Source: Bacteroidia bacterium
Lineage (GTDB): Bacteria > Bacteroidota > Bacteroidia > Bacteroidales > Prolixibacteraceae
Direction of reading: 5' to 3'
DNA length: 64,000 nt
Assembly: GCA_026391315.1 (NCBI GenBank)
Contig: JAPLDT010000053.1
Span: forward strand, 1 to 64,000
In this document: positions 17,429-24,995 of the stretch, piece by piece
Numbering within the stretch: the stretch's first letter is position 1
Layout: each line of letters opens with the position of its first letter
Program-made: the position numbers and the translations under genes
The notes under the pieces: generated by a model
The model's input: only the letters and a program-made list of their open reading frames with translations
What the model was told of the DNA's origin: nothing
Database searches by the model: none

Positions 17429-17668
17429 ATGTTTCAGAAATCGTACGGTTGTTTAACTGTGGGTAAGTGGTCTGCCGGGAATGGGAAATTAACTTTTAAT
17501 ATGGAATCTTATAAAATGCCCGGATACCCTGAAACATGCGTCCCGGATATGATGATTCCCGGGCAGTATAGTTTTTATGATGTATTGAAATCAGATTCAC
17601 TGGTTTTTGAAAAGGGATCAAATGCAAGCAGGATCAGGTATCATTTGGTAAAATTGCAACTTAATTAA
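17429..17668 (+). CDS. small hypothetical protein, probable 5'-truncated remnant
   Basis: The 79-residue frame has protein-like content (GKWSAGNGKLTFNMESYKM, then PETCVPDMMIPGQYSFYDVL) and reads like the end of a beta-rich secreted protein, but no family is recognised. Its first codons overlap a fragment of the CCGGTCCCTGAG repeat (17401-17415), and an in-frame TAG lies at 17396, so no signal peptide or longer N-terminus is possible. The likeliest reading is that repeat insertion or a deletion removed the 5' part of a gene. It could also be a genuine small protein. Confidence 0.45.
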   Translation: MFQKSYGCLTVGKWSAGNGKLTFNMESYKMPGYPETCVPDMMIPGQYSFYDVLKSDSLVFEKGSNASRIRYHLVKLQLN

Positions 17669-17680
17669 GATGGAAATACT

Positions 17681-18145
17681 ATGAATTACGAAGCTAAAAT
17701 CGAAGAATTGCATCTGCAGCTACCTCCCGTTTCTGCTCCCAAAGGACTATACAGGCCTCTGGTAATTACCGGTAACCTGGCCTATCTCTCCGGACATGTT
17801 TCAGCCAGAAGCGACGGAACACTTATTCATGGAAAAGTTGGGGATGAGTTCGATAAGGAAGCCGGTAAGCTGGCAGCCCGTGCTGCCGGACTGGCCATTC
17901 TGGCAACACTGCGTCACGAACTTGGATCGCTGAATAAGATTAAAAGGGTTGTCAAACTGTTTGGCATGGTGAATGCAACTCCGGATTTTGACAAACATCC
18001 TTACGTAATCAATGGTTGCAGCGAGCTGATGGAAGAGGTTTTTGGTTCTGAGAATGGAGTTGGCGCCAGAAGTGCATTCGGCGTAGCCGGCCTGCCGGGA
18101 AACTGCGCAGTGGAGATTGAAGCGATCTTCGAACTGGAAGCCTAA
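17681..18145 (+). CDS. RidA (YjgF/YER057c/UK114) family protein
   Basis: The 154-residue protein belongs to the longer RidA-like subgroup that resembles chorismate mutase/YjgF. Visible landmarks are LVITGNLAYLSGHVS at the first strands, RAAGLAILATLRHELGSL, VKLFGMVNATPDF, and GVGARSAFGVAGLPGNCAVEIEA, the last containing the Arg and Glu of the RidA pocket. RidA proteins hydrolyse reactive enamine/imine intermediates made by PLP enzymes; this long subgroup has not been well characterised. It follows the small frame at 17429 by 12 nt. Confidence 0.9.
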   Translation: MNYEAKIEELHLQLPPVSAPKGLYRPLVITGNLAYLSGHVSARSDGTLIHGKVGDEFDKEAGKLAARAAGLAILATLRHELGSLNKIKRVVKLFGMVNATPDFDKHPYVINGCSELMEEVFGSENGVGARSAFGVAGLPGNCAVEIEAIFELEA

Positions 18146-18152
18146 CAAATAG

Positions 18153-18275
18153 TTTGAAATGTTTTTTTAGTTTGAAATGTTTGAAAAGTTACCGATCCCT
18201 TAGCGAAACCAAAGGATCGGAGGGGTAATTTATAACCCTATAAACTTTTTAAACCCTTCAAACCCTTCAAACTTG
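18153..18275. repeat. intergenic repeat cluster with TTTGAAATGTTT and TTCAAAC words
   Basis: Direct copies of AGTTTGAAATGTTT (from 18153 and 18169) are followed by the palindrome CCGATCC...GGATCGG (18192-18220) and then by inverted AAACCCTTCAAACCCTTC words up to 18275. The region lies between two convergent genes and can fold into a large imperfect stem, so it may act as a terminator. Confidence 0.65.
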
Positions 18276-18277
18276 TT

Positions 18278-18994
18278 TCAAAAGTTTCCGCTCAGCACAA
18301 ATTCATCCGTATTGCAAAACTCCTGACTGTAGAGGTAAAATCCCATTCTGTTGGTCTCAATTTTCCTGTTAAGTTGCACCACCGGATGACCGGCCGGTAC
18401 CCAGAAATACTTTTGCAGCCTTTCGTCGGCGGTGATGGCGAGGATGCGTTGTTCTCCACCCTTGACCTCCAGCCGGTAATTCTTTCTTAATATATCAAAC
18501 AGCGATTTGTTTTCCATATTTCTCCCGATAAACCGCGGAAGGTTGATGTTGGGTATCATGGTAATGTCAAAAAATACCGGTTTGTTGTTGACGAGCCTGA
18601 GCCGCTCCATGTAGATGCAGCCCGATTCCTGTTCAATCCTGGAAAGCGAGAAGGAAAAAGCTTCGCTCCAATTTCTGATTTCAGGAGCTACAATGATTCT
18701 GGTCAACAGGTTTTCTTTTCCAACGGCAGAGGTAGTTCCCTTCATGGCTAAAATTCCTACTCCTTTGGGCGCCCCCTTTACAATGCTTCCTTTTCCCTGG
18801 TGCCTGACAATAAAGCCCTCATTCGCAAGACGATCCAGAGCCTTCCGAATTGTTGGCCTTGTCACCTTATGAAGGGCGCACAGCTCGTTTTCGGAAGGTA
18901 AAAGGTCTCCCTCCAGGTACACACCCTCGGTAATGTGCTGCCTCAGTATTTCGTAAACTCTACTGTGTTGCGGTAGACCTGTTGCGAATTCCAT
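18278..18994 (-). CDS. GntR-family transcriptional regulator, HutC type with UTRA domain
   Basis: The 238-residue protein has an N-terminal winged helix (RVYEILRQHITEGVYLEGDL, then LPSENELCALHKVTRPTIRK) and a C-terminal UTRA effector domain (ERLRLVNNKPVFFDITMIPN, later IETNRMGFYLYSQEF). UTRA domains sense small metabolites such as sugar phosphates. ATG 18994 puts the helix at the usual distance from the N-terminus; a TTG at 19042 would add 16 residues. It is divergent from the dehydrogenase operon at 19369, and two identical palindromic sites lie between them, so it is very probably that operon's local repressor. Confidence 0.9.
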   Translation of the reverse strand: MEFATGLPQHSRVYEILRQHITEGVYLEGDLLPSENELCALHKVTRPTIRKALDRLANEGFIVRHQGKGSIVKGAPKGVGILAMKGTTSAVGKENLLTRIIVAPEIRNWSEAFSFSLSRIEQESGCIYMERLRLVNNKPVFFDITMIPNINLPRFIGRNMENKSLFDILRKNYRLEVKGGEQRILAITADERLQKYFWVPAGHPVVQLNRKIETNRMGFYLYSQEFCNTDEFVLSGNF

Positions 18995-19054
18995 CAATTT
19001 ATTATTGGGCGCTAATGTGATTCCTTCTATTTCAGTGGACAAAGCAGATATTTA

Positions 19055-19153
19055 TTTTTCTGCCACAAAGGCACTAAGTCACGAAGGTTTCACAAAGATC
19101 TAAACCTTTCTTAGTGTGCCCTTAGTGTCCTTGGTGTCTTTGTGGCAGAAAAA
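19055..19153. repeat. CACAAAG-type palindromic repeat with perfect 16-bp ends
   Basis: TTTTTCTGCCACAAAG (19055-19070) is the exact reverse complement of CTTTGTGGCAGAAAAA (19138-19153). The interior has further imperfect pairing of words such as GGCACTAAG and CTTAGTG. It lies in the leader or promoter region of the GntR gene. The rest of 18995-19368 holds two operator candidates and one promoter; no gene is seen. Confidence 0.8.
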
Positions 19154-19221
19154 TATCAGCACTTTTCAACGAGCTATTTTATCTTCAATTTACAAAGTTA
19201 AAATATTTTTGTTTGCAAAAA

Positions 19222-19234
19222 TTGTAAACACAAG
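19222..19234 (-). promoter_or_regulatory. operator candidate 1 for the GntR regulator
   Basis: TTGTAAACACAAG is the exact reverse complement of the 13 nt CTTGTGTTTACAA at 19322-19334. Its half sites TTGT and ACAA form a palindrome with a 4-nt centre, the general design of GntR/HutC operators. It lies on the regulator's side of the divergent gap. Confidence 0.6.
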
Positions 19235-19320
19235 AATTAATTTCATTTGTTTTCATAAATTGCATATATTCAATGAATTAAAAATTAAAAATTAAAAAAC
19301 AAGAATTATTTCACATATGT

Positions 19321-19336
19321 ACTTGTGTTTACAAGT
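19321..19336 (+). promoter_or_regulatory. operator candidate 2 for the GntR regulator
   Basis: ACTTGTGTTTACAAGT has perfect 6-bp arms (ACTTGT/ACAAGT) around GTTT. It overlaps the -33 part of the promoter at 19322-19353, so a bound repressor would block RNA polymerase. Centre-to-centre distance to site 1 is about 101 bp, which would allow looping. Confidence 0.6.
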
Positions 19337-19353
19337 TGAATTATTTAGTTTTG
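19322..19353 (+). promoter_or_regulatory. promoter of the dehydrogenase-complex operon
   Basis: The -7 box TAGTTTTG (19346-19353) matches TAnnTTTG exactly. CTTG at 19322-19325, 20 nt upstream, fits the -33 TTTG in three of four bases. Transcription would start about 8 nt before the ATG at 19369, giving a near-leaderless message. Confidence 0.55.
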
Positions 19354-19368
19354 TAAAAAATATGTGAC

Positions 19369-20691
19369 ATGGCGACCATTGTGATCATGCCCAAGCAGGG
19401 GCAATCTGTAGAAAGTTGTATTCTAACTGAGATACCAAAAAAGATTGGCGATAAAGTCTTAAAAGGGGAACTTCTCTTTGCCTATGAAACCGATAAGGCA
19501 TCATTTGAGGAGTTCGCGCCTGTGGATGGAACGATCATTGCATTTCATTACGAATCAGGAGATGAAGTTCCAGTATTGAGAGAGGTTTGCATTATTGGTG
19601 ATGAAGGAGAAACTATCGCATCTGCATCCGCTCCTGTTGCAGTTGCTGCACCGGCAAAAGCTGTCTCTGAAACTGTCATTATTAAGGAAGAAAAATCTGT
19701 GGCTGCAACTGCAGCTCCTGAATCCGTTCCGGCAGAGAGTAATTTTATCTCTCCGCGCGCCAGGTCTCTGGCTGCAAGAGAAGGAATCGATACAACAGGA
19801 ATAAAAGGTTCTGGTCCACATGGAAGAATTCTGGAACAGGACCTGATTGCGTATCTGGCTTCGAAACCTAAAATTACTCCGCTGGCTAAAAAGCGGGCCG
19901 AAGAGGAGCAACTTTGCACCAATTGCACCGGCAGCGGTTTGGGTGGGGTCATCACAGCCAAAGACCTGAAACAACCTGATGCAACTGCATCCGATGAATT
20001 TGAAATCAAAAAATTATCCAATATCCGCAAACTGATAGCCAAAGCGATGCTTAGCTCCCTGCAAAATTCGGCCCAGCTGACCCACCATCTTTCGGCAGAT
20101 GCAAGACAAATCACCCAACTTCGGAAGATGGTTAAAAAAGCGGTCGATGAAGGATATCCAACGAATATTACACTGAACGACCTGATCTGCTTTGCGATGA
20201 TCAAAGCCTTGAAAAAATATCCGCAGGTAAACACCCATTTCATGGATGACTCGATGAAATACTTCAAAAAGATTCATTTGGGTATTGCGGTGGATACCGA
20301 CCGCGGATTGATGGTTCCGGTCATTCGCAATGCGGATGATCTTTCTATCCAGGGATTATCCAATCAGTTGAAGGAAGTAGCCGCTGCCTGTAAGAATGGG
20401 AGCATCAATCCCGACTTGCTTGCTTCGGAGGCTGCCACCTTTACTGTATCCAATCTGGGAAATTACGGAGTAGAAATGTTTACTCCGGTTATCAATCTTC
20501 CTCAGACCGCCATTCTTGGTGTAAATGCCATTGTACCAAGACCTAAAGAGCTTGGCGATGGTGTTTACGGCTTCGTTCCGCACCTCGGATTGAGCCTTAC
20601 CTACAACCACCAGGCACTCGATGGTGGAGAAGCTACCCGATTTTTGAAACAAATTGCGACAGAAATCGAAAACTTAACCATTGAACTTTAA
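19369..20691 (+). CDS. dihydrolipoamide acyltransferase (E2) of a 2-oxoacid/acetoin dehydrogenase complex
   Basis: The 440-residue E2 has one lipoyl domain (YETDKASFEEFAPVDG, lipoyl-Lys near residue 44), a peripheral subunit-binding domain near 127-162 (SPRARSLAAREGIDTTGIKG, HGRILEQDL), a second related segment near 171-203 (TPLAKKRAEEEQLCTNCTGS, GGVITAKDL), and a C-terminal catalytic domain ending NHQALDGGEATRFL with the HxxxDG active site. It moves an acyl group from E1 via lipoate to CoA. The start is ATG 19369. E3 follows after 17 nt. The acyl group handled cannot be told from the sequence. Confidence 0.93.
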   Translation: MATIVIMPKQGQSVESCILTEIPKKIGDKVLKGELLFAYETDKASFEEFAPVDGTIIAFHYESGDEVPVLREVCIIGDEGETIASASAPVAVAAPAKAVSETVIIKEEKSVAATAAPESVPAESNFISPRARSLAAREGIDTTGIKGSGPHGRILEQDLIAYLASKPKITPLAKKRAEEEQLCTNCTGSGLGGVITAKDLKQPDATASDEFEIKKLSNIRKLIAKAMLSSLQNSAQLTHHLSADARQITQLRKMVKKAVDEGYPTNITLNDLICFAMIKALKKYPQVNTHFMDDSMKYFKKIHLGIAVDTDRGLMVPVIRNADDLSIQGLSNQLKEVAAACKNGSINPDLLASEAATFTVSNLGNYGVEMFTPVINLPQTAILGVNAIVPRPKELGDGVYGFVPHLGLSLTYNHQALDGGEATRFLKQIATEIENLTIEL

Positions 20692-20708
20692 CATTAAGCA
20701 AATTCAAA

Positions 20709-22073
20709 ATGAGCAAAAATTACGATCTGGCAATTATCGGTGGTGGACCTGCAGGATATGTTGCAGCTGAACGCGCCGGACACAAAGGACTCAAAGTAGT
20801 TCTGATCGAGAAAAGCGAATTGGGCGGCGTTTGCCTGAACGAAGGTTGTATCCCTACGAAAACCCTGCTGTACAGTGCAAAATTGTATGACAATGCCATC
20901 GGAGCTTCCAAATATGGCGTTGAGGCCAAGGAGGTGACTTTCGATTTTGGCAAGATGATGTCGAGAAAAGAGAAAGTGGTCAAGAAGCTGGTGGGTGGTG
21001 TCGGACTGAAAATGAAAGAGCACCATGTGGATGTAATTAAAGCAGAAGCTTATATCAAGGGTCGCTCTGCTTCAGGTATCTCCATCACGGCAGGTGACGA
21101 GGAGATTGAAGCGGTTAATTTGCTGATTTGCACAGGATCAGAGGCTTTTATTCCACCGATTCCGGGACTTGGAACCCCCAACGAAATTATTCTCACTAAC
21201 CGTGAAATTCTTAAACTGAAAGAGCTGCCTGCGTCGCTGGTGGTGATCGGTGGCGGTGTAATCGGTATGGAGTTTGCCAGTTTTTTCAACTCCCTGGGCA
21301 CTACCGTGACAATTGTGGAGATGCTGGACGAAATTCTGACCGGCATGGACAGCGAGATGTGTGTCATGATGCGCCAGATATATGCAAAAAAAGGAATCAC
21401 TTTCCATCTTTCATCCAAGGTAATTGAGGTTAAAGGAAACGAAGTGATCTTCGAGAAAGCCGGTAAAACGGAATCAGTCTCCGGGGATAAAATCCTGGTA
21501 AGCGTGGGTCGCAAACCTGTTACCAAAGGTTTTGGCCTTGAAAACCTGGGTGTCGAACTCGACAGGGGTGGCATCAAAGTGGACGAAAAGATGAATACCA
21601 ACGTTCCTAATGTTTATGCAGCCGGCGACGTAACCGGATTTTCCCTGCTTGCGCACACTGCCAGTCGCGAAGGTGAAGTGGTGGTCAACAACCTTACAGG
21701 CAGAAACGACCGGATGCGCTACAACGCCATTCCTGGCGTCGTTTACACCAATCCCGAATTCTCGGGAGTCGGTCTGACGGAAGAGAAAGCCAAAGAACAA
21801 AATATTGCCTACAGAAGCGTGAAGCTTCCCATGGCTTATGCCGGTCGTTTTATGGTTGAGAATGAAGGAGGAAGCGGTCTGTGCAAAGTACTGGTAGGGG
21901 AGAAGTACGGCGAAGTACTCGGCGTTCACATGCTTGGAAACCCCTCCAGCGAGATGATTTACGGAGCCTGTATGGCCATCGAGATGGAGATGACCCTCAA
22001 AGAGATGGAGGAGGTCGTTTTCCCGCATCCAACTGTTTCTGAGATATTTAAAGAAACTATTTTTGGTTTCTGA
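20709..22073 (+). CDS. lpdA: dihydrolipoamide dehydrogenase (E3)
   Basis: The 454-residue flavoprotein reoxidises dihydrolipoamide with NAD+. It has the FAD-binding GGGPAGYVAAERAGHKG, the redox-active disulfide motif GGVCLNEGCIPTKTLL (Cys about residues 41 and 46), an NAD-binding VVIGGGVIGMEFASF, the second FAD motif NVYAAGDVTG, and the C-terminal His-Glu pair in FPHPTVSE. It lies 17 nt after E2 and is clearly dedicated to this operon; a separate housekeeping copy may exist elsewhere. Confidence 0.95.
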   Translation: MSKNYDLAIIGGGPAGYVAAERAGHKGLKVVLIEKSELGGVCLNEGCIPTKTLLYSAKLYDNAIGASKYGVEAKEVTFDFGKMMSRKEKVVKKLVGGVGLKMKEHHVDVIKAEAYIKGRSASGISITAGDEEIEAVNLLICTGSEAFIPPIPGLGTPNEIILTNREILKLKELPASLVVIGGGVIGMEFASFFNSLGTTVTIVEMLDEILTGMDSEMCVMMRQIYAKKGITFHLSSKVIEVKGNEVIFEKAGKTESVSGDKILVSVGRKPVTKGFGLENLGVELDRGGIKVDEKMNTNVPNVYAAGDVTGFSLLAHTASREGEVVVNNLTGRNDRMRYNAIPGVVYTNPEFSGVGLTEEKAKEQNIAYRSVKLPMAYAGRFMVENEGGSGLCKVLVGEKYGEVLGVHMLGNPSSEMIYGACMAIEMEMTLKEMEEVVFPHPTVSEIFKETIFGF

Positions 22074-22089
22074 AAATCGATTTATTTCA

Positions 22090-22189
22090 ACTTTGTGCCC
22101 TTCGTGCTGCCCTTCGAGTCCTTCGTGGTTAAACTTAAAAAATCTCACCACAAATGGACACAAAGGATTTCACGAAGGAAACACAAAGT
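22090..22189. repeat. CTTCGTG/CACGAAG palindromic repeat between E3 and E1
   Basis: ACTTTGTG (22090-22097) pairs with CACAAAGT (22182-22189), and CCTTCGTG (22099-22106) with CACGAAGG (22171-22178); the interior repeats the same words. It separates lpdA from the E1 gene and could weaken or modulate transcription between them. Confidence 0.7.
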
Positions 22190-22267
22190 GTAAATTAGAA
22201 ATATAAATTATTACATCTATTTTAACTCAATTGTCAACTGTCAATTGTCCATTGCTAATTAAAAGTT

Positions 22268-24736
22268 ATGCCTAAAGTTCAGTTTATTGACCCCAGTGTT
22301 GTAAGAAAAGCCGGTGAGATCACATTTAAACCGATCCTTGTTAATCAGTACAACAAGACCATCAAAGAGGAAACTAAAAATTTCTCCAACGATGAGCTGA
22401 TCCGAATCTACCACGACATGGTAGTGATCCGCGAGTTTGAAACCATGCTGAACCTCATCAAAACAACAGGTGAGTACAGCGGGGTATCTTACGACCATCC
22501 TGGTCCGGCACATCTCTCCATTGGTCAGGAAGCTTCAGCAGTCGGGATGGCATACACACTCACAGTCGATGATTTTATCTTCGGTTCACACCGCAGCCAT
22601 GGCGAAATTCTGGCAAAGGGGCTTAGCTCAATTCAAAAACTGGACGATGCACAGTTGATGCACATCATGTCGACTTTCTTCGATGGCACTATTCTGAAAA
22701 TTGTACAAAAGGATTTCAAAGGGACTGTAAAAGAACTTGGCCGTAAATTCCTGATATACGGAACGCTGGCCGAGATATTTGCCCGTGAGACAGGTTTCAA
22801 CAAGGGTTTGGGAGGAAGTATGCACGCCTTCTTTACCCCGTTTGGCGTTTATCCAAACAATGCCATTGTCGGCGGAAGCGGTGATATTGCCGTTGGCGCC
22901 GCACTTTACAAAAAGGTAAACCGCAAAAAAGGAGTGGTTGTGGCCAATATTGGCGATGCCTCCATGGCCTGCGGTCCGGTGTGGGAAGGGATCTCCTTCG
23001 CAGCCATGGACCAGTTTACCCAACTTTGGGATGATGGTATGAAAGGCGGGTTGCCGGTGATCTTCAACATCATGAATAACCAATATGGCATGGGCGGACA
23101 AACGGCCGGTGAGACGATGGGTTATGGCATGGCTGCCCGTATAGGCGCAGGCGTCAATCCAGATCAAATGCATGCGGAAAGGGTAGATGGATACAATCCG
23201 CTTGCTGTCATTGACGCCTACAAAAGGAAATTAAAAATTATAGAGGAGAAGAGGGGTCCAGTTTTGCTGGAGGTACTTACTTACCGTTTCAGCGGCCACT
23301 CACCTTCGGATGCCTCCTCCTACCGTTCAAAAGAGGAGGTAGAGGCCTGGCAAAACCAGGATTGCATCCATACTTATGCTAAAAATCTGGTCGAAGCCGG
23401 TGTGACGGATCAGAAAAAGCTGAATGGAATCTGGGATGAGATCAAATCGCTGATGGTCGAACTGCTGAAAGTTTCGATCGACGTAAGTGTCTCTCCCCGT
23501 ATGGATATTCGCCAGCGACCGGAGCAAATTGGAGAGATGATCTTCTCCAATACGCCAACTGTTTCGATGGAAGATCGTCCGGTTGAGGTCAATCATGCCA
23601 TGGCTGACAATGCCAGGGTGGCGCAATTGGCTAAAAAAGAGCGATTCGCATTTGATGCTGAGGGCAAGCCCTTCTCCAAAATGAAGCAATATCAACTGCG
23701 AGACGGAATTTTTGAGGCCATCATCGACCGTTTCTACAAAGATCCAACACTGATTGCGTATGGTGAGGAAAACCGCGACTGGGGTGGCGCATTTGCCGTC
23801 TATCGCGGGCTCACCGAGGCGCTACCATACCACCGCTTGTTCAATTCACCAATTTCGGAAGCCTCCATCGTTGGAACTTCTATCGGTTATGCAATGTGCG
23901 GTGGCCGGGTGATTCCGGAAATCATGTACTGCGACTTCCTGGGCCGTTGCGGCGACGAGGTGTTCAACCAATTGCCCAAATGGCAGGCGATGAGCGGCAA
24001 TGTGCTAAAGATGCCTGTCGTTTTGCGGGTATCTGTGGGCTCCAAATATGGTGCCCAGCACTCGCAGGACTGGACCTCACTTGTAGCGCACATCCCCGGA
24101 TTGAAAGTAGTTTTTCCCGTAACTCCTTATGACGCAAAAGGATTGATGAACAGTGCCCTCCAGGGTACCGACCCGGTTGTTTTCTTTGAAAGTCAGCGGG
24201 TTTACGATATCGGCGAACAGTTTCATACCGGTGGCGTCCCGGAAGGATATTACGAGATACCAATGGGGGAACCGGATGTGAAAAGAGCAGGTAAGGATGT
24301 CACCATCCTGACGATCGGGGCTACATTGTACCGTGCGCTTGATGCAGCTAAAATATTGGAAGAGAAATATGGCCTATCGGCGGAAGTTATTGACGCTCGT
24401 TCGCTCGTTCCATTCAACTACGGACCGGTTATCGAATCCGTCAAAAAGACAGGCCGCATCCTGATTTCGGGTGATGCCACCAGTCGCGGATCGTTCCTGA
24501 ACGACCTGGCCCGCAACATCACCGAACTTGCCTTCGATTACCTCGATGCACCTCCGGTAGTGGTCGGATCGCGCAACTGGATCACACCGGCGTACGAATT
24601 GGAGGAGGCTTTCTTCCCGCAACCTGGTTGGTTCCTGGATGCCATCCATGAAAAGATTGTTCCGCTGGCGGGTTATACCCCTGGCGAGAATTTTACGGAT
24701 ATGGAGCAGATCAGAAGGGCGAAGATGGGGGTGTAA
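22268..24736 (+). CDS. fused E1 alpha-beta subunit of a ThDP-dependent 2-oxoacid/acetoin-type dehydrogenase
   Basis: The 822-residue protein joins an E1-alpha half (about 30-450), with FGSHRSHGEILAKG, NKGLGGSMHAFF and the ThDP/Mg motif starting GDASMACG and ending NIMNNQYG, to an E1-beta half (about 475-810) starting MKQYQLRDGIFEAIIDRFYK and containing SPISEASIVGTSIGYAMCGG and SVGSKYGAQHSQDW. It decarboxylates a 2-oxo acid or cleaves an acyloin and loads the acyl group on E2 lipoate. Compared with usual E1-alpha there are roughly 45 extra residues between the AKG and ARETGFNKG motifs. The substrate is unknown. Confidence 0.92.
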   Translation: MPKVQFIDPSVVRKAGEITFKPILVNQYNKTIKEETKNFSNDELIRIYHDMVVIREFETMLNLIKTTGEYSGVSYDHPGPAHLSIGQEASAVGMAYTLTVDDFIFGSHRSHGEILAKGLSSIQKLDDAQLMHIMSTFFDGTILKIVQKDFKGTVKELGRKFLIYGTLAEIFARETGFNKGLGGSMHAFFTPFGVYPNNAIVGGSGDIAVGAALYKKVNRKKGVVVANIGDASMACGPVWEGISFAAMDQFTQLWDDGMKGGLPVIFNIMNNQYGMGGQTAGETMGYGMAARIGAGVNPDQMHAERVDGYNPLAVIDAYKRKLKIIEEKRGPVLLEVLTYRFSGHSPSDASSYRSKEEVEAWQNQDCIHTYAKNLVEAGVTDQKKLNGIWDEIKSLMVELLKVSIDVSVSPRMDIRQRPEQIGEMIFSNTPTVSMEDRPVEVNHAMADNARVAQLAKKERFAFDAEGKPFSKMKQYQLRDGIFEAIIDRFYKDPTLIAYGEENRDWGGAFAVYRGLTEALPYHRLFNSPISEASIVGTSIGYAMCGGRVIPEIMYCDFLGRCGDEVFNQLPKWQAMSGNVLKMPVVLRVSVGSKYGAQHSQDWTSLVAHIPGLKVVFPVTPYDAKGLMNSALQGTDPVVFFESQRVYDIGEQFHTGGVPEGYYEIPMGEPDVKRAGKDVTILTIGATLYRALDAAKILEEKYGLSAEVIDARSLVPFNYGPVIESVKKTGRILISGDATSRGSFLNDLARNITELAFDYLDAPPVVVGSRNWITPAYELEEAFFPQPGWFLDAIHEKIVPLAGYTPGENFTDMEQIRRAKMGV

Positions 24737-24783
24737 ATGTGAAAATTGGGAAATTGGAAAATGTGAAAATGAGAGGGTGAGAA

Positions 24784-24961
24784 CCGGTCCCTGAGTGAAG
24801 CCGAAGGGGGAAATGAGAAAATGTGGCAGTCGTGCGAAAACTTGATTCAAAAGGCTTTTTAAAGCACGGTACGTGCGAAATTTTGGTAGAAACAATGGGT
24901 TAATACCCAAAACCGTCCGCGAACAAATTTTGAAAAGAGCGTATCTCTTGCTATCGGACGG
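24784..24961. repeat. CCGGTCCCTGAG repeat copy and nested hairpin in the E1-PHP gap
   Basis: CCGGTCCCTGAGTGAAGCCG begins a diverged copy of the repeat at 24784-24808. Further on, CCGTCCG (24913-24919) pairs with CGGACGG (24955-24961), enclosing a second stem AAGAG/CTCTT (24934-24948), which may fold in the leader of the PHP gene at 24996. No gene is seen in 24737-24995. Confidence 0.55.
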
Positions 24962-24995
24962 AATTGATAAAATATAAAAAGAAGGAAACAACAAT

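Noticed and set aside
21474..22163. 229-codon frame on the minus strand over lpdA
   Set aside because: lpdA is certain on the plus strand; the opposite frame has His/Phe-rich shadow content and no recognisable domain.
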